From Sulfurimonas sp. (GTDB lineage Bacteria; Campylobacterota; Campylobacteria; Campylobacterales; Sulfurimonadaceae), in the NCBI RefSeq assembly GCF_041583195.1, contig NZ_JBFHGL010000013.1:1-49837 (forward strand): 49,837 bases of DNA, given 5' to 3'. Numbering within the stretch: position 1 is the stretch's first letter; each line of letters opens with the position of its first letter. The position numbers were made by a program, and so were the translations under genes. The notes under the pieces were generated by a model. That model did no database searches, was not told where the DNA came from, and worked only from the letters and a program-made list of their open reading frames with translations. Positions 1 through 8,905 of this stretch are shown piece by piece.

Positions 1-159
1 AGGTAAGTATGCTATATTCCACCAGCTATAAAAAAACAACGATGAAAAAACTAATAAACCCTTTGCCCCTACTACTAACCTTCTGTTTAATAAAAAGAAA
101 TATATAAAAAACGTTATAGGTAAAAATAAAAAGATAAACTCATAACTGTTAAAAAGCAC
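1..159 (-). CDS. MBOAT-family O-acyltransferase, N-terminal fragment (cut by window edge)
   Basis: Partial gene of 53 codons running off the left edge. It starts at a GTG (159-157), with AAGGGA 8 nt upstream lying over the stop of the preceding glycosyltransferase. The translation opens LFNSYEFIFLFLPITFF and reaches FFYSWWNIAYLP, the typical N-terminus of AlgI-like membrane-bound O-acyltransferases: two hydrophobic helices and the SYEF / FYSWW signatures. Family members move acyl groups, usually acetyl, across the inner membrane onto extracytoplasmic polysaccharide. It is the last visible gene of the polysaccharide operon and would be a second MBOAT besides the one at 14055-15464. The catalytic histidine lies outside the window, so activity cannot be judged. 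Gene identity is fairly sure; substrate is unknown. Confidence 0.8.
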   Translation of the reverse strand, partial: MLFNSYEFIFLFLPITFFIYFFLLNRRLVVGAKGLLVFSSLFFYSWWNIAYLP

Positions 160-171
160 CTTTTATATCCC

Positions 172-1242
172 TTATACATCGAGAATTAAGCTATATCTAC
201 TCTCAATATAGTTTTCTTCTAGTAAAACTTTAATATCTTTTTGTATTTCAAAAAAATTACTTTTAATATATTCATAATCATTAATAAAAGACTCTACATC
301 TAAGTACTTTGAAATAGCATAAGAATCACATTTCATTAAATTAGGTAAATTAGGATAAACAAGCGGTATACCTTTTGAAAGTAAATTAAAACTTTTATTA
401 TTGATAGTTATAGCCTGTACATCTTTTTGATCTTTTACATAAGGTATAAATGATAAAACTACATCATCACAATAAAGGCTATTAATATCACTAGTACCAG
501 TATACTCAAAATTATTATAATTCTTTAGCTTTTCAACATTTTGTATAGAACTTTTAACTATAGGTCCAACAAACCTAACTTTAATGTTCTTTTTTAAAAT
601 ACCTTCTATAAACTCCCAATCTAACCTATCATTAATATAACCATAAAATAAAACTATATCTCGCTTCTCAATTTCTTTAGGTTTTGAATATTTATTCTCA
701 GCCCATGGAAGGAAAAGATGTATATTTTTATTGTATGTCTCCAAATCCTTATATATTGAAGTAGACATTGCTAAAACTTTATCTGACTTAGCACAAGTGT
801 CTACTAGTAATTTTTCAGCATACTTTTTTCTAAATGGTTTAGCTTGTGCTACAAAATCATCATTTATTACAGTTACGATTTTTTCACTTTTAAATATATC
901 TCTTAAAAAATCATAGTCATAATTAAAATTAACTATATAGTCTATGTTAATATCACCTAAAACTTTTTGAATATTTTTTTTAGTTATATAGTTATTGAAA
1001 GTGTTTAGTATATTAATAAATTTTAATTGATGGTGAAAAGGTTCATAATAATTTACTGTATATAAGTTTTCGTTGATTTTTTCAAACCTATTAGCTTTTG
1101 GAATATTGTAAGCTTTTTGAAAAAAAATAACTTTTTTACCAACTTTTGTTAATAAATTTGTTACTTGATGTCTTATTCTTGGAGCTTCGTCCCAATTTGA
1201 TTTAGTAAATATTAAGACATACTTTTCTTTATTTTCTATCAT
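172..1242 (-). CDS. Glycosyltransferase, GT-B fold, putative
   Basis: 356 aa, probably cytoplasmic. The N-terminal half begins with a beta-strand followed by a segment resembling GT4/GT1 donors (LIFTKSNWDEAPRIRHQV). The C-terminal half has the family's repeating strand-helix pattern, including VLFYGYINDRLDWEFIEG and a segment ending SKGIPLVYPNLP that sits where the donor-binding loop is expected. It likely adds one sugar to the lipid-linked repeat unit. The ATG overlaps the end of the WbpI-like gene by 14 nt, consistent with translational coupling. Similarity is weak by eye, so the exact GT family and sugar are unknown. The glycosyltransferase call rests on fold pattern and on its place among polysaccharide genes. 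Confidence 0.7.
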   Translation of the reverse strand: MIENKEKYVLIFTKSNWDEAPRIRHQVTNLLTKVGKKVIFFQKAYNIPKANRFEKINENLYTVNYYEPFHHQLKFINILNTFNNYITKKNIQKVLGDINIDYIVNFNYDYDFLRDIFKSEKIVTVINDDFVAQAKPFRKKYAEKLLVDTCAKSDKVLAMSTSIYKDLETYNKNIHLFLPWAENKYSKPKEIEKRDIVLFYGYINDRLDWEFIEGILKKNIKVRFVGPIVKSSIQNVEKLKNYNNFEYTGTSDINSLYCDDVVLSFIPYVKDQKDVQAITINNKSFNLLSKGIPLVYPNLPNLMKCDSYAISKYLDVESFINDYEYIKSNFFEIQKDIKVLLEENYIESRYSLILDV

Positions 1243-2332
1243 TTAATAACTCATTTATTATATTTTGACTTGCTTTACCATTACCGTACAAGTCTTTATT
1301 GACTAATAACTGTTTATTATTTATATTTTTATGTATCTCATAAAAACTATCAATGATTTTTTCTTTATCAGTGCCAACCAATACATTAGCATTACATTCA
1401 ACTAGTTCAACCCATTCTGTTTCTTCTCTTAAAGTAATACATGGATTTTCAAAAAAATACGCTTCTTTTTGTAAACCTCCACTATCAGTTATTACCAATT
1501 CACAATGCTCAAGAAGCCAAACCATTTCTAAATATCCTACAGGCTCTATAATAGTGATATTATCAGATATTTTATAGTTTATGTTTTCCAACTTACTTTT
1601 TGTTCTAGGATGTAGTGGCAAAATAACTTGAACATTTTTTGCAATTTCATCTAGTGCATCAAAAATATTTTTTAATTTTTCATTATCATCAGTATTTTCA
1701 GCTCTATGCACAGTACAAAGTAAAAAGTTATCTTGTATATTACAGGAAGGCTTTTGTGCAAATTTTTTATAGAAAAATGCACCATCTTGCATAACATCAC
1801 CACTCTTAACAATTTCACAGTCAAAATTTCTATATCCTTCAGCTTCAAGGTTTTCAACTGCTTTATCTGTAGGGCAAAAAAGGATATTGCTTATCCTATC
1901 AGTCAGAATTCTATTGATCTCTTCAGGCATATTCATATTGAAACTTCTTAGACCTGCTTCTATATGAGCTAATTTTATATGCAGCTTACTCGCTACAAGA
2001 GCTCCAGCTAGTGTTGAATTAGTATCTCCATATACCATAATCCAATCAGGTTTTTCATTTAATGCAACTTCCTCTATTTTTTCAATCATTTGTCCTGTCA
2101 TTGCACCATGTGATTTTCCTCCTATTCCAAGGAAATAGTCTGGTTTTGGGATTTTCATTTGTTGAAAAAAAACATCTGACATATTAACATCATAATGTTG
2201 ACCAGTGTGTACAATAACTTCTTGTAAACTATTATGCTTTAAAATCTCTCTGCTAACTACTCCAGCTTTAATAAACTGTGGTCTAGCTCCCAATATTGTT
2301 AAAATTTTTTTCTTTTTACTAGAGTTTGACAT
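1229..2332 (-). CDS. wbpI: Non-hydrolysing UDP-sugar 2-epimerase, WbpI/WecB type
   Basis: 367 aa, the usual length. Family motifs appear in order: GARPQFIKA near the N-terminus, HTGQHYD, YGDTNSTLAGA, HIEAGLRSFNMNMPEEINR, HRAENTDD and TDSGGLQKEAYFFENPC. The details (KPDYFLGIGGKSHGAMTG, LREETEWVELV) resemble Pseudomonas WbpI, which epimerises UDP-GlcNAc3NAcA to UDP-ManNAc3NAcA, more than enterobacterial WecB, as I recall those sequences. The other four Wbp enzymes are encoded at 24535-28423, which supports the WbpI reading. ATG start preceded by AAAGGG; it overlaps the end of asnB by 14 nt. The alternative is plain UDP-GlcNAc 2-epimerase (WecB, making UDP-ManNAc). The 2-epimerase family is certain; the substrate is inferred. 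Confidence 0.9.
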   Translation of the reverse strand: MSNSSKKKKILTILGARPQFIKAGVVSREILKHNSLQEVIVHTGQHYDVNMSDVFFQQMKIPKPDYFLGIGGKSHGAMTGQMIEKIEEVALNEKPDWIMVYGDTNSTLAGALVASKLHIKLAHIEAGLRSFNMNMPEEINRILTDRISNILFCPTDKAVENLEAEGYRNFDCEIVKSGDVMQDGAFFYKKFAQKPSCNIQDNFLLCTVHRAENTDDNEKLKNIFDALDEIAKNVQVILPLHPRTKSKLENINYKISDNITIIEPVGYLEMVWLLEHCELVITDSGGLQKEAYFFENPCITLREETEWVELVECNANVLVGTDKEKIIDSFYEIHKNINNKQLLVNKDLYGNGKASQNIINELLNDRK

Positions 2333-4148
2333 TATATACCCTTTCCCAAATCGCTATATTATACAGTCTCCATTTTAAACTACTTTTTAATGCATCAAAC
2401 TGTTGAATCAAAATGTTCATATCAGATATTTCATTTAAAACTGTTGATCTTTTTACTTCTTTTTTCATATCTTCACTTATTGAATCAAGCCAAATGTCTT
2501 GGGGTGAAGCAAAGCCAAGTTTATCCGTCCTGTAAACTATATTTTTTGGAAGTATATTTTCTATAGTTTTTCTCAAAATATATTTACTCCAACCATCTTT
2601 TATTTTAAAACTATTATTAATGCTTAAAGCTGTTTCCAAAGTTTTGTAGTCTATAAATGGCAATCTAGTCTCAATGGAGTTTTTCATTGAATTTTTATCC
2701 TCGTATCTTAAAAGAGCTGGTAAATTTGTATTGATAATCTCTAATTCTTGAAGCTTTTCTATAGAAAAATATTTGTTGGATATATGATTTAAAACTTTAA
2801 AATCATCCAAATATGATTCTTTTAAAAAAGAGCATTGTTTTATATATAGTTTTTTTCTTATTTCAGCAAATGAAAAACCTATAGAAAACTTAAGTATATT
2901 CATTATACCCATTCTGTTACTATGCTTCGAACTAGAATGTATACTTCTTATAAGACTAAAAAAACCATGATTTTTAAAGATATCAATAAACATTGCTGGA
3001 TAATATTTATCATATCCTAATAATGTTTCATCACCACCTTGTCCATCTAATAAAACTGTACAACCTATATTCTTTGCCTTTTTCATAACAAAATATTGCA
3101 TAAATATTGAAGTACTTCCAAAAGGTTCTTCTTGAGTATATACTACTTCCTCTATACTTTTTTTGAAATCTTTTATACTTGGTTCTACTACATTCATATC
3201 CAAATTTGATATGTTTGCTACTTGTTCTGCAAATAAACTTTCATCTGTTGCTTTATCAATTGATTTAGCATGAATAGCTGTAAAACTACTATCAGATGAT
3301 TTTTCATATTTTTCACTTGCCATAGTAGCAACAGTTGAACTGTCTAAACCACCACTAAGACAAGTTCCAACTTTTACATCACTTCTTAATCTATACTCAA
3401 TTGATCTAGAGAGCTCATTTTTATAAAGTTCAACACTTTTTTCTAAAGATAATTTTTTAATATCTTCATCTATTTTAATGTTGTAATACTTATAAATATT
3501 AAAAGTATTGTTCTTTAAATCATAAACTAAATTATGAGAACCTTGCAGTTTAATTATATTTGAAAAAAATGTTTCTTCTGAATATTCTAAATAACCTGTA
3601 ACAACATAGTTTACAAGTATTTTTTTATTAACTTTGTTTTTGTTGTTAAAGTTTAAAAGCTGTTTTATTTCAGAACCAAAAATAAATTTATCTGAATTAT
3701 TTAAATAATAAAACGGTTTTATACCAAATCTATCTCTACTACAAAATATAATATCTTTTTCTTTATCATAAATTGCAAAAGCCCACATTCCGTTAAACTT
3801 TTCTACACATTTTTGCTCCCATTTATCATAGGCCGCTAAAATAACTTCAGTATCAGTATGTGACTTAAAAACATATCCAAATTCTATAAGTTCTTGTTTA
3901 ATCTCTAAATAGTTATATATTTCACCGTTGTATGTAATAGTAAACTTGTCCATATAGTTCATTGGTTGATGCCCGTCATCACTAAGATCTAAAATAGAAA
4001 GCCTTCTATGAGCAAAGGCAAAGTTTTTCTGAAAATAAAAACCATCTGAATCAGGTCCTCTATGTGATATTAGATCATTCATTTTAGTTATTTCATTTTT
4101 ATCAACACAATTTGCATTTTTATTGATAATCCCACTAATCCCACACAC
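2319..4148 (-). CDS. asnB: Asparagine synthetase-like glutamine amidotransferase
   Basis: 609 aa, full length for the AsnB family. The N-terminal class II glutaminase domain starts with nucleophile Cys2 (MCGISGI) and contains HRGPDSDG and TYNGEIYN. The C-terminal ATP-pyrophosphatase domain has the PP-loop SGGLDSST at about residue 265. The start is a GTG at 4148 in the string TAGTG, sharing one base with the stop of the upstream GT4 gene, with AAGGGA just before it. It converts a carboxylate to an amide using glutamine and ATP. Inside polysaccharide loci such genes (for example WbpS) are thought to amidate uronic acids, so here it may amidate the diacetamido-uronic acid rather than make free asparagine. 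That role is inference. Confidence 0.88.
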   Translation of the reverse strand: MCGISGIINKNANCVDKNEITKMNDLISHRGPDSDGFYFQKNFAFAHRRLSILDLSDDGHQPMNYMDKFTITYNGEIYNYLEIKQELIEFGYVFKSHTDTEVILAAYDKWEQKCVEKFNGMWAFAIYDKEKDIIFCSRDRFGIKPFYYLNNSDKFIFGSEIKQLLNFNNKNKVNKKILVNYVVTGYLEYSEETFFSNIIKLQGSHNLVYDLKNNTFNIYKYYNIKIDEDIKKLSLEKSVELYKNELSRSIEYRLRSDVKVGTCLSGGLDSSTVATMASEKYEKSSDSSFTAIHAKSIDKATDESLFAEQVANISNLDMNVVEPSIKDFKKSIEEVVYTQEEPFGSTSIFMQYFVMKKAKNIGCTVLLDGQGGDETLLGYDKYYPAMFIDIFKNHGFFSLIRSIHSSSKHSNRMGIMNILKFSIGFSFAEIRKKLYIKQCSFLKESYLDDFKVLNHISNKYFSIEKLQELEIINTNLPALLRYEDKNSMKNSIETRLPFIDYKTLETALSINNSFKIKDGWSKYILRKTIENILPKNIVYRTDKLGFASPQDIWLDSISEDMKKEVKRSTVLNEISDMNILIQQFDALKSSLKWRLYNIAIWERVYNVKL

Positions 4149-5275
4149 TAGCTCATCCCTTCATAAGTACTTAAAAGCACTTCTTCTTGCTTTTCCCAAT
4201 TGTATTGTTTTTTTACATTTAAAATATTTTTTTTCAATTCAAAATCATCATACAATAATATTTCATTTATAGATTTTACAAGAGAACCTACGTCATTAGC
4301 ATCGGCTACTGTACCTACTTTATATTTTTTAATAAACTCTTTCATCTCTGGTAAGTTTGATACTATTACTGGTATTTCAGCCATTAAATACTCAAACATT
4401 TTATTAGGTAAGCAATACTCATATGATAAACAACTGCCCTCGATAAATGAAATACCAAAATCTGCACTAGAAGTGTACTCTAAAAGTTCTTGTGGTTCAA
4501 CTGCATGATGTAAGAAAATATTATTATATTTATTAACATATTTGTTAATATAGTTTTCTAAAGGACCATATCCCATAAAAACTATAACATTATCACTTTC
4601 AGTAATATTAACGAATGCTTCTATAATTAGTTCTATACCTCTACCATAACTCAAACCACCCTGATACAAAAAAACTTTTTTTTCAGATGATATATTAAAT
4701 TTTTTTCTGAAAATATTCTTTTTTTCAACCGTTTTGTATCCAGGACAATTTAAAACTAACTTTGGTTCATCTATATTGTATGTATACGTATACTCTTGCG
4801 CTATTCTTTTACTAACTGTCAACACTTCATCCGCATATCTTATTAATAGTTTTTCTACAATGTAGTTTAACTTCACACTTATTTTAGATTGATTAGGCTT
4901 TTGATTAATTTCCCATTCATGAGCATCATATACAATTTTGACCTCTTTATTAAAAAGAACTTTTACAAGTACACCTATTGGTAAAGTGTTTAGATCATTA
5001 CAATGCAAAATATCATAACTCTTAAAACCTTTTACTACTTTATAAATAAACTCAAAATACTTAAAAAGTTGAAAAATTTTTTGTTTTGGCCAAAATCTAG
5101 TTTTTAATGACACTCTTTCAACTTCTACATTTCCAATTTGCTCTTTTAACTTCAGTCCATCATTATGTAATGCAACAACTTTGACATTATAATTTTTTGA
5201 TAAACTTAATGCTTCTTTTAAAACTCTACTATCATTTGTAAAATCATTTAGAACTATTAGGACAACTTTTTTCAA
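4148..5275 (-). CDS. Glycosyltransferase family 4
   Basis: 375 aa with a GT-B fold. N-terminal acceptor domain (VVLIVLNDFTNDSRVLKEA; DILHCNDLNTLPIG; VYDAHEWE). C-terminal donor domain with the Rossmann strand FLYQGGLSYGRGIELIIEAF and the family's EX7E-like segment (FIEGSCLSYEYCLPNKMFEY). It transfers a nucleotide-sugar residue to the growing undecaprenyl-linked oligosaccharide at the inner face of the membrane. The start is a TTG at 5275 overlapping the TGA of the wzy-like gene as TTGA, with AAAGGA upstream, so translation is probably coupled. The donor sugar cannot be predicted from sequence. Confidence 0.88.
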   Translation of the reverse strand: MKKVVLIVLNDFTNDSRVLKEALSLSKNYNVKVVALHNDGLKLKEQIGNVEVERVSLKTRFWPKQKIFQLFKYFEFIYKVVKGFKSYDILHCNDLNTLPIGVLVKVLFNKEVKIVYDAHEWEINQKPNQSKISVKLNYIVEKLLIRYADEVLTVSKRIAQEYTYTYNIDEPKLVLNCPGYKTVEKKNIFRKKFNISSEKKVFLYQGGLSYGRGIELIIEAFVNITESDNVIVFMGYGPLENYINKYVNKYNNIFLHHAVEPQELLEYTSSADFGISFIEGSCLSYEYCLPNKMFEYLMAEIPVIVSNLPEMKEFIKKYKVGTVADANDVGSLVKSINEILLYDDFELKKNILNVKKQYNWEKQEEVLLSTYEGMS

Positions 5276-6603
5276 ACTATAACTTTCCTTTTATGAAGCT
5301 TCAAATTAACCATTAACATAGCTAAAAGTAATGGTACAACTAGAAAAAATAATTTTATATCTATGACGTATGAAGAAATGCCAGTAATAGAAATATCTTT
5401 ATAATGTAACATTAAAAAAACTATTGTACCTATAACAATAGGTGTTTTTTCTAGTCTATTTAATACATGTGAAATAAAATAAATAATTAGTCCAACTATA
5501 AACGGTAGTATTAGAATACCAAAAACACCAAAGTTTGCATATGCTTCCATCCAAAACACAGAATTTTTATTTCCCACTATATCTAGTTCCAACATTTCAG
5601 GATGAACAAATTCAAATAATTTAACATTTAAATTAAAAGGAGTATGAGGTAATATACCTCCAGGATTTGGAAAAGTACTGCCTAAAAGAAAATCATTTTC
5701 CTTAGGAATATAGTCAAATATAAAATAAGCACCAGATAAACCAATAGAAATTCTTGAGAGAATTTTTTCTAATATTAAGAATAATTTACCTTCGTATGAA
5801 GGAATAAATAAAGAATAAGTTATATATAAAAATACAAAAATAGAAATAATAGAAATCAAAAGATAACGAACATTTATTCTTCCCTTTAGTTTAATCATTG
5901 TATAAACTATCAATAAGCCTATTATTAACCAAACAAATTGCGACTTTTTGGCTATCGATAAAACTGCAAAACTTGACACTAAAAATGAAGTAAAAAATAA
6001 AGTAAAATTGAATATATTTTTTTTTATCAACCATGATGCAAAGTATATAAAAGTTATCAGAACAAGCATTTGGTTACCATATAGTTTATACCAATGCCAA
6101 TTACCACCAAAACTATTTCCCATTAAATTTCTTGCCATATCTATTGATTCATCACTATCTGAAAGCGCTACTAAAAGAGCAATTTGAGGAACTTTTGAAA
6201 GGTACATATACAAAACTGTAATCCCAATTAAAAACAATATAAATATTATGATATTTTCATTTAAGTTAAGTTGTCTAGAATTAGCATAATTACTCTCTAT
6301 TGTTCCCATTTTTAATACATACTTTGCATATATAAAACCGAGTATTACACTGCTTATCGTCCAAATATTAGCAAAGAGCATATACATAATATGTTCTTTA
6401 TTATCTATTCCTATTTTGTAACTAAAACTATCTAAGTGAAAATAAAAAGAAATTGTACCTACATAGGCTAATGTTAATAAAGCTATTATTAAAAAACTTG
6501 GGATTGTTGGACTCAGTACACTAGAAAATAATTTATTATATATATAAACTGCGATAATTGGAAAAATAAAAAAAAGTAAAATAAAGTAAAAATCCATTAT
6601 CAT
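5272..6603 (-). CDS. Wzy-like O-antigen/capsule polymerase, multipass membrane protein
   Basis: 443 aa, almost wholly hydrophobic, with about ten to twelve predicted membrane segments and a longer polar loop in the C-terminal half (around LGSTFPNPGGILPHTPFNLN). This is the usual layout of oligosaccharide repeat-unit polymerases. Wzy proteins join flipped repeat units on the periplasmic face. The family has little sequence conservation, so the call rests on topology and position: it lies in the same operon as a Wzx flippase (11079-12488) and is flanked by glycosyltransferase and modification genes. It overlaps both neighbours by 4 nt. An alternative is an O-antigen ligase, but no second candidate polymerase is visible in the window. 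Confidence 0.7.
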   Translation of the reverse strand: MIMDFYFILLFFIFPIIAVYIYNKLFSSVLSPTIPSFLIIALLTLAYVGTISFYFHLDSFSYKIGIDNKEHIMYMLFANIWTISSVILGFIYAKYVLKMGTIESNYANSRQLNLNENIIIFILFLIGITVLYMYLSKVPQIALLVALSDSDESIDMARNLMGNSFGGNWHWYKLYGNQMLVLITFIYFASWLIKKNIFNFTLFFTSFLVSSFAVLSIAKKSQFVWLIIGLLIVYTMIKLKGRINVRYLLISIISIFVFLYITYSLFIPSYEGKLFLILEKILSRISIGLSGAYFIFDYIPKENDFLLGSTFPNPGGILPHTPFNLNVKLFEFVHPEMLELDIVGNKNSVFWMEAYANFGVFGILILPFIVGLIIYFISHVLNRLEKTPIVIGTIVFLMLHYKDISITGISSYVIDIKLFFLVVPLLLAMLMVNLKLHKRKVIV

Positions 6604-7958
6604 TTAGAAATCAACCTCTGTCTAACCATGTCAATTAAATTTTTATAAAATTTAATATTATTAACTGACGAATTATGCCAAAGCATGGTAAATTCATCTG
6701 TTGAATACATTAAGTTCAAGACTTTATTATAGGCTGATTCATATGTAAATTCATTATAGTTAAATAAACTAGCATCCATAACAACTAAAGGTCTTTCTTT
6801 CAACTTTAACTTCTTTCTATTAAGAATATTAAACACACTATACTCTTTACCTGTACCACATCTAAACCCTATATAGTCTGCATATCCACATGTCGAATCT
6901 ACTTCTAATCCGACATCTTCCCAAATCTGCCAAGTTGTAGGCACTTCAAAACGAAGATAATGTTCCCTTCCTTCTAATATTTTTTGGTTAGATATTTTTT
7001 CTAGCGACTCTTTTTCCAGCTTTAATTGTTGAAAATCATTATAAGCATCATATGATGGATGTATACCAATTATATGCTTTCTTTTTTTTATTTTCTCTAT
7101 TAAATCTACTGCTTCTAAGTCAAAAATATTATACTGCTTATCGTATTTAGTATTACCGCCGCTCATAAAATAAAATCTGCTTTTAGTACCTAAAAATTCA
7201 CTTTTTTCCATAAGAAAATCAAAAGTATCATACGGATCATTTATTTTATTTCTACATATAGCAGAATATTCTAAAATTCTTTCCAAAGCAAGACTAAAGC
7301 TTCTTCTTTTAATTATATCTGATATAGCAATTTTCAAAACTTGTTTTAAACTCTTCCATCTATATATAACATCTACATCATGGCTTATATATAGTTCATA
7401 GTCTTTTACTTTAAACCGATTGCTATCATATTCTAGCTCAATAAGAATATTTTTTAGCATAGCAATATATTCATCTACAACAGCTCGTTCTAAAAAACCA
7501 TTTTTAAAAGCAATACTTTCAAAGGCAGAAAACCTATTATGCTGATCTCTTTTCTTATTTACATATTCTTCCCATCTAGTAAGCATGAAAAATATTGAAG
7601 CAAATATATCAATACCACATATAACCACTTTTTCTCTGTCATTAATTTTTATGTCAAAATTTGAACTACCATAAATAACTGCTACATCATTTTTACTAAT
7701 AAATTTATTTTTAGTAAATTTTACTTCGGAAGGAAGATTTTCCAATTTTAAATATTCTAGTTCTGTTTTGTATTTATTAAAAAAATGATCCTCACAAAAT
7801 ATTTTATTGCCATTATCTAATTCAATTTCCCAGTTACAACAACTAGGATTAGAACTTATGACTATTTTATATTCTATATTTAAAAACTCCCGAAATATAA
7901 TATCTATGATATATTCTCTTTCATGGATATTATTATTTGGTATAGTTAGTTTAATCAT
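6600..7958 (-). CDS. Polysaccharide deacetylase-like protein (NodB-type fold)
   Basis: 452 aa. The C-terminal half carries a metal-site-like motif YISHDVDV at about residue 188, followed by HIIGIHPSYDAY, matching the HDxD and HxS/T motifs of NodB-type deacetylases. The N-terminal 180 residues form a separate domain that I do not recognise by name but which often precedes this kind of deacetylase in polysaccharide loci. There is no signal peptide, so it may act on a nucleotide sugar or lipid-linked intermediate in the cytoplasm. It overlaps the wzy-like gene by ATGA and the GNAT-like gene by 4 nt. It may N-deacetylate a sugar to expose an amine for the adjacent acyltransferase. That is inference. 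Confidence 0.68.
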   Translation of the reverse strand: MIKLTIPNNNIHEREYIIDIIFREFLNIEYKIVISSNPSCCNWEIELDNGNKIFCEDHFFNKYKTELEYLKLENLPSEVKFTKNKFISKNDVAVIYGSSNFDIKINDREKVVICGIDIFASIFFMLTRWEEYVNKKRDQHNRFSAFESIAFKNGFLERAVVDEYIAMLKNILIELEYDSNRFKVKDYELYISHDVDVIYRWKSLKQVLKIAISDIIKRRSFSLALERILEYSAICRNKINDPYDTFDFLMEKSEFLGTKSRFYFMSGGNTKYDKQYNIFDLEAVDLIEKIKKRKHIIGIHPSYDAYNDFQQLKLEKESLEKISNQKILEGREHYLRFEVPTTWQIWEDVGLEVDSTCGYADYIGFRCGTGKEYSVFNILNRKKLKLKERPLVVMDASLFNYNEFTYESAYNKVLNLMYSTDEFTMLWHNSSVNNIKFYKNLIDMVRQRLISK

Positions 7959-8905
7959 TTTATGATTTCTTTAAACATATTTTTGAGTTTTAACAACCTA
8001 GAATTTATTTTTGTTATTGTAAAAAACGGAGTCTGTACAGCCCCAAAACTTCTAAAATATTTTTCAATATTTTCTATCATACTACCTTCAAAATCAAATG
8101 CTTTATTATTTTCAAGAGCATATTTTATACTATCGAATAATATTAAGTCCATACCACCTAGATCTTTTTTTGTGTCATCTATTCCACCCATTAAATAATA
8201 CACAGTATTATTATCATAAACTAAAAAATTAACAGCTATTATTTGATTATCATATTTCGCAAAATACATTTTAACTGAATTATGTTTTTTACAAGATTCA
8301 AATATTTTCTTCACTAATTCAAAACTATATGGTATTTCTATACCTTTTCTTTTGAATGTCATTGTATTTAGTTCATAAAATGTTTCAATATCATCACTTT
8401 CAACTACCTCTACACCTAATTGAAGTGCTTTTTTTCTTCTTCTTCTGATATCTGTTTCAAACTTATTATCTAGCTCATCTAATTCTATATTCTCTATACG
8501 ATATGTATATTTTGTAGTCTGCTCAAATCCATTCCAATAAAATGGCAACCAATTTGTTATACTTGTATTAAAATTTTGTGTAAAATAATCAAACTCAGGC
8601 AATTGTTTTATAATTTTTGTCATCATATCTTTTTCCCAAGAAAGACGTTTATAGTATTTTTGCCCTTTTGGATACTTTATGTAAACTCCAAGTGTTTGAG
8701 TGAGTTTTGGCATAACTATCATGTTAAAGATAGCTTTCTTTTTCAAAACATACGGCATACTAGCACTAATATGTCCACCTTTTTCTACAAGTAAAACATC
8801 CCAGTTATCCTTTCCACAGACACTATCTAACCACCAATCTTTACTAAAAATAGGGATATCATTATTATCACTACAAAAATTTTTATATTTTTCTTTATTT
8901 GTCAC
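7955..8905 (-). CDS. GNAT/FemAB-like acyltransferase
   Basis: 316 aa. The C-terminal half matches the BioF2/FemAB-type GNAT fold: a basic helix RRRRKKALQLG, then KMYFAKYDNQIIAVNFLVYDNNTVYYLMGG and DLILFDSIKYALENN, the acyl-donor region. The N-terminal half is also of this type (FSKDWWLDSVCGKDNWDVLLVE). These enzymes transfer amino-acyl or acyl groups to amino sugars or peptides. The start is GTG at 8905, embedded in the last codons of the sulfotransferase gene (11-nt overlap), with GGAAGAG upstream. Its place directly before a deacetylase-like gene suggests a pair that exchanges an N-acyl group on an amino sugar. The acyl donor is unknown. Confidence 0.7.
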   Translation of the reverse strand: MTNKEKYKNFCSDNNDIPIFSKDWWLDSVCGKDNWDVLLVEKGGHISASMPYVLKKKAIFNMIVMPKLTQTLGVYIKYPKGQKYYKRLSWEKDMMTKIIKQLPEFDYFTQNFNTSITNWLPFYWNGFEQTTKYTYRIENIELDELDNKFETDIRRRRKKALQLGVEVVESDDIETFYELNTMTFKRKGIEIPYSFELVKKIFESCKKHNSVKMYFAKYDNQIIAVNFLVYDNNTVYYLMGGIDDTKKDLGGMDLILFDSIKYALENNKAFDFEGSMIENIEKYFRSFGAVQTPFFTITKINSRLLKLKNMFKEIIK

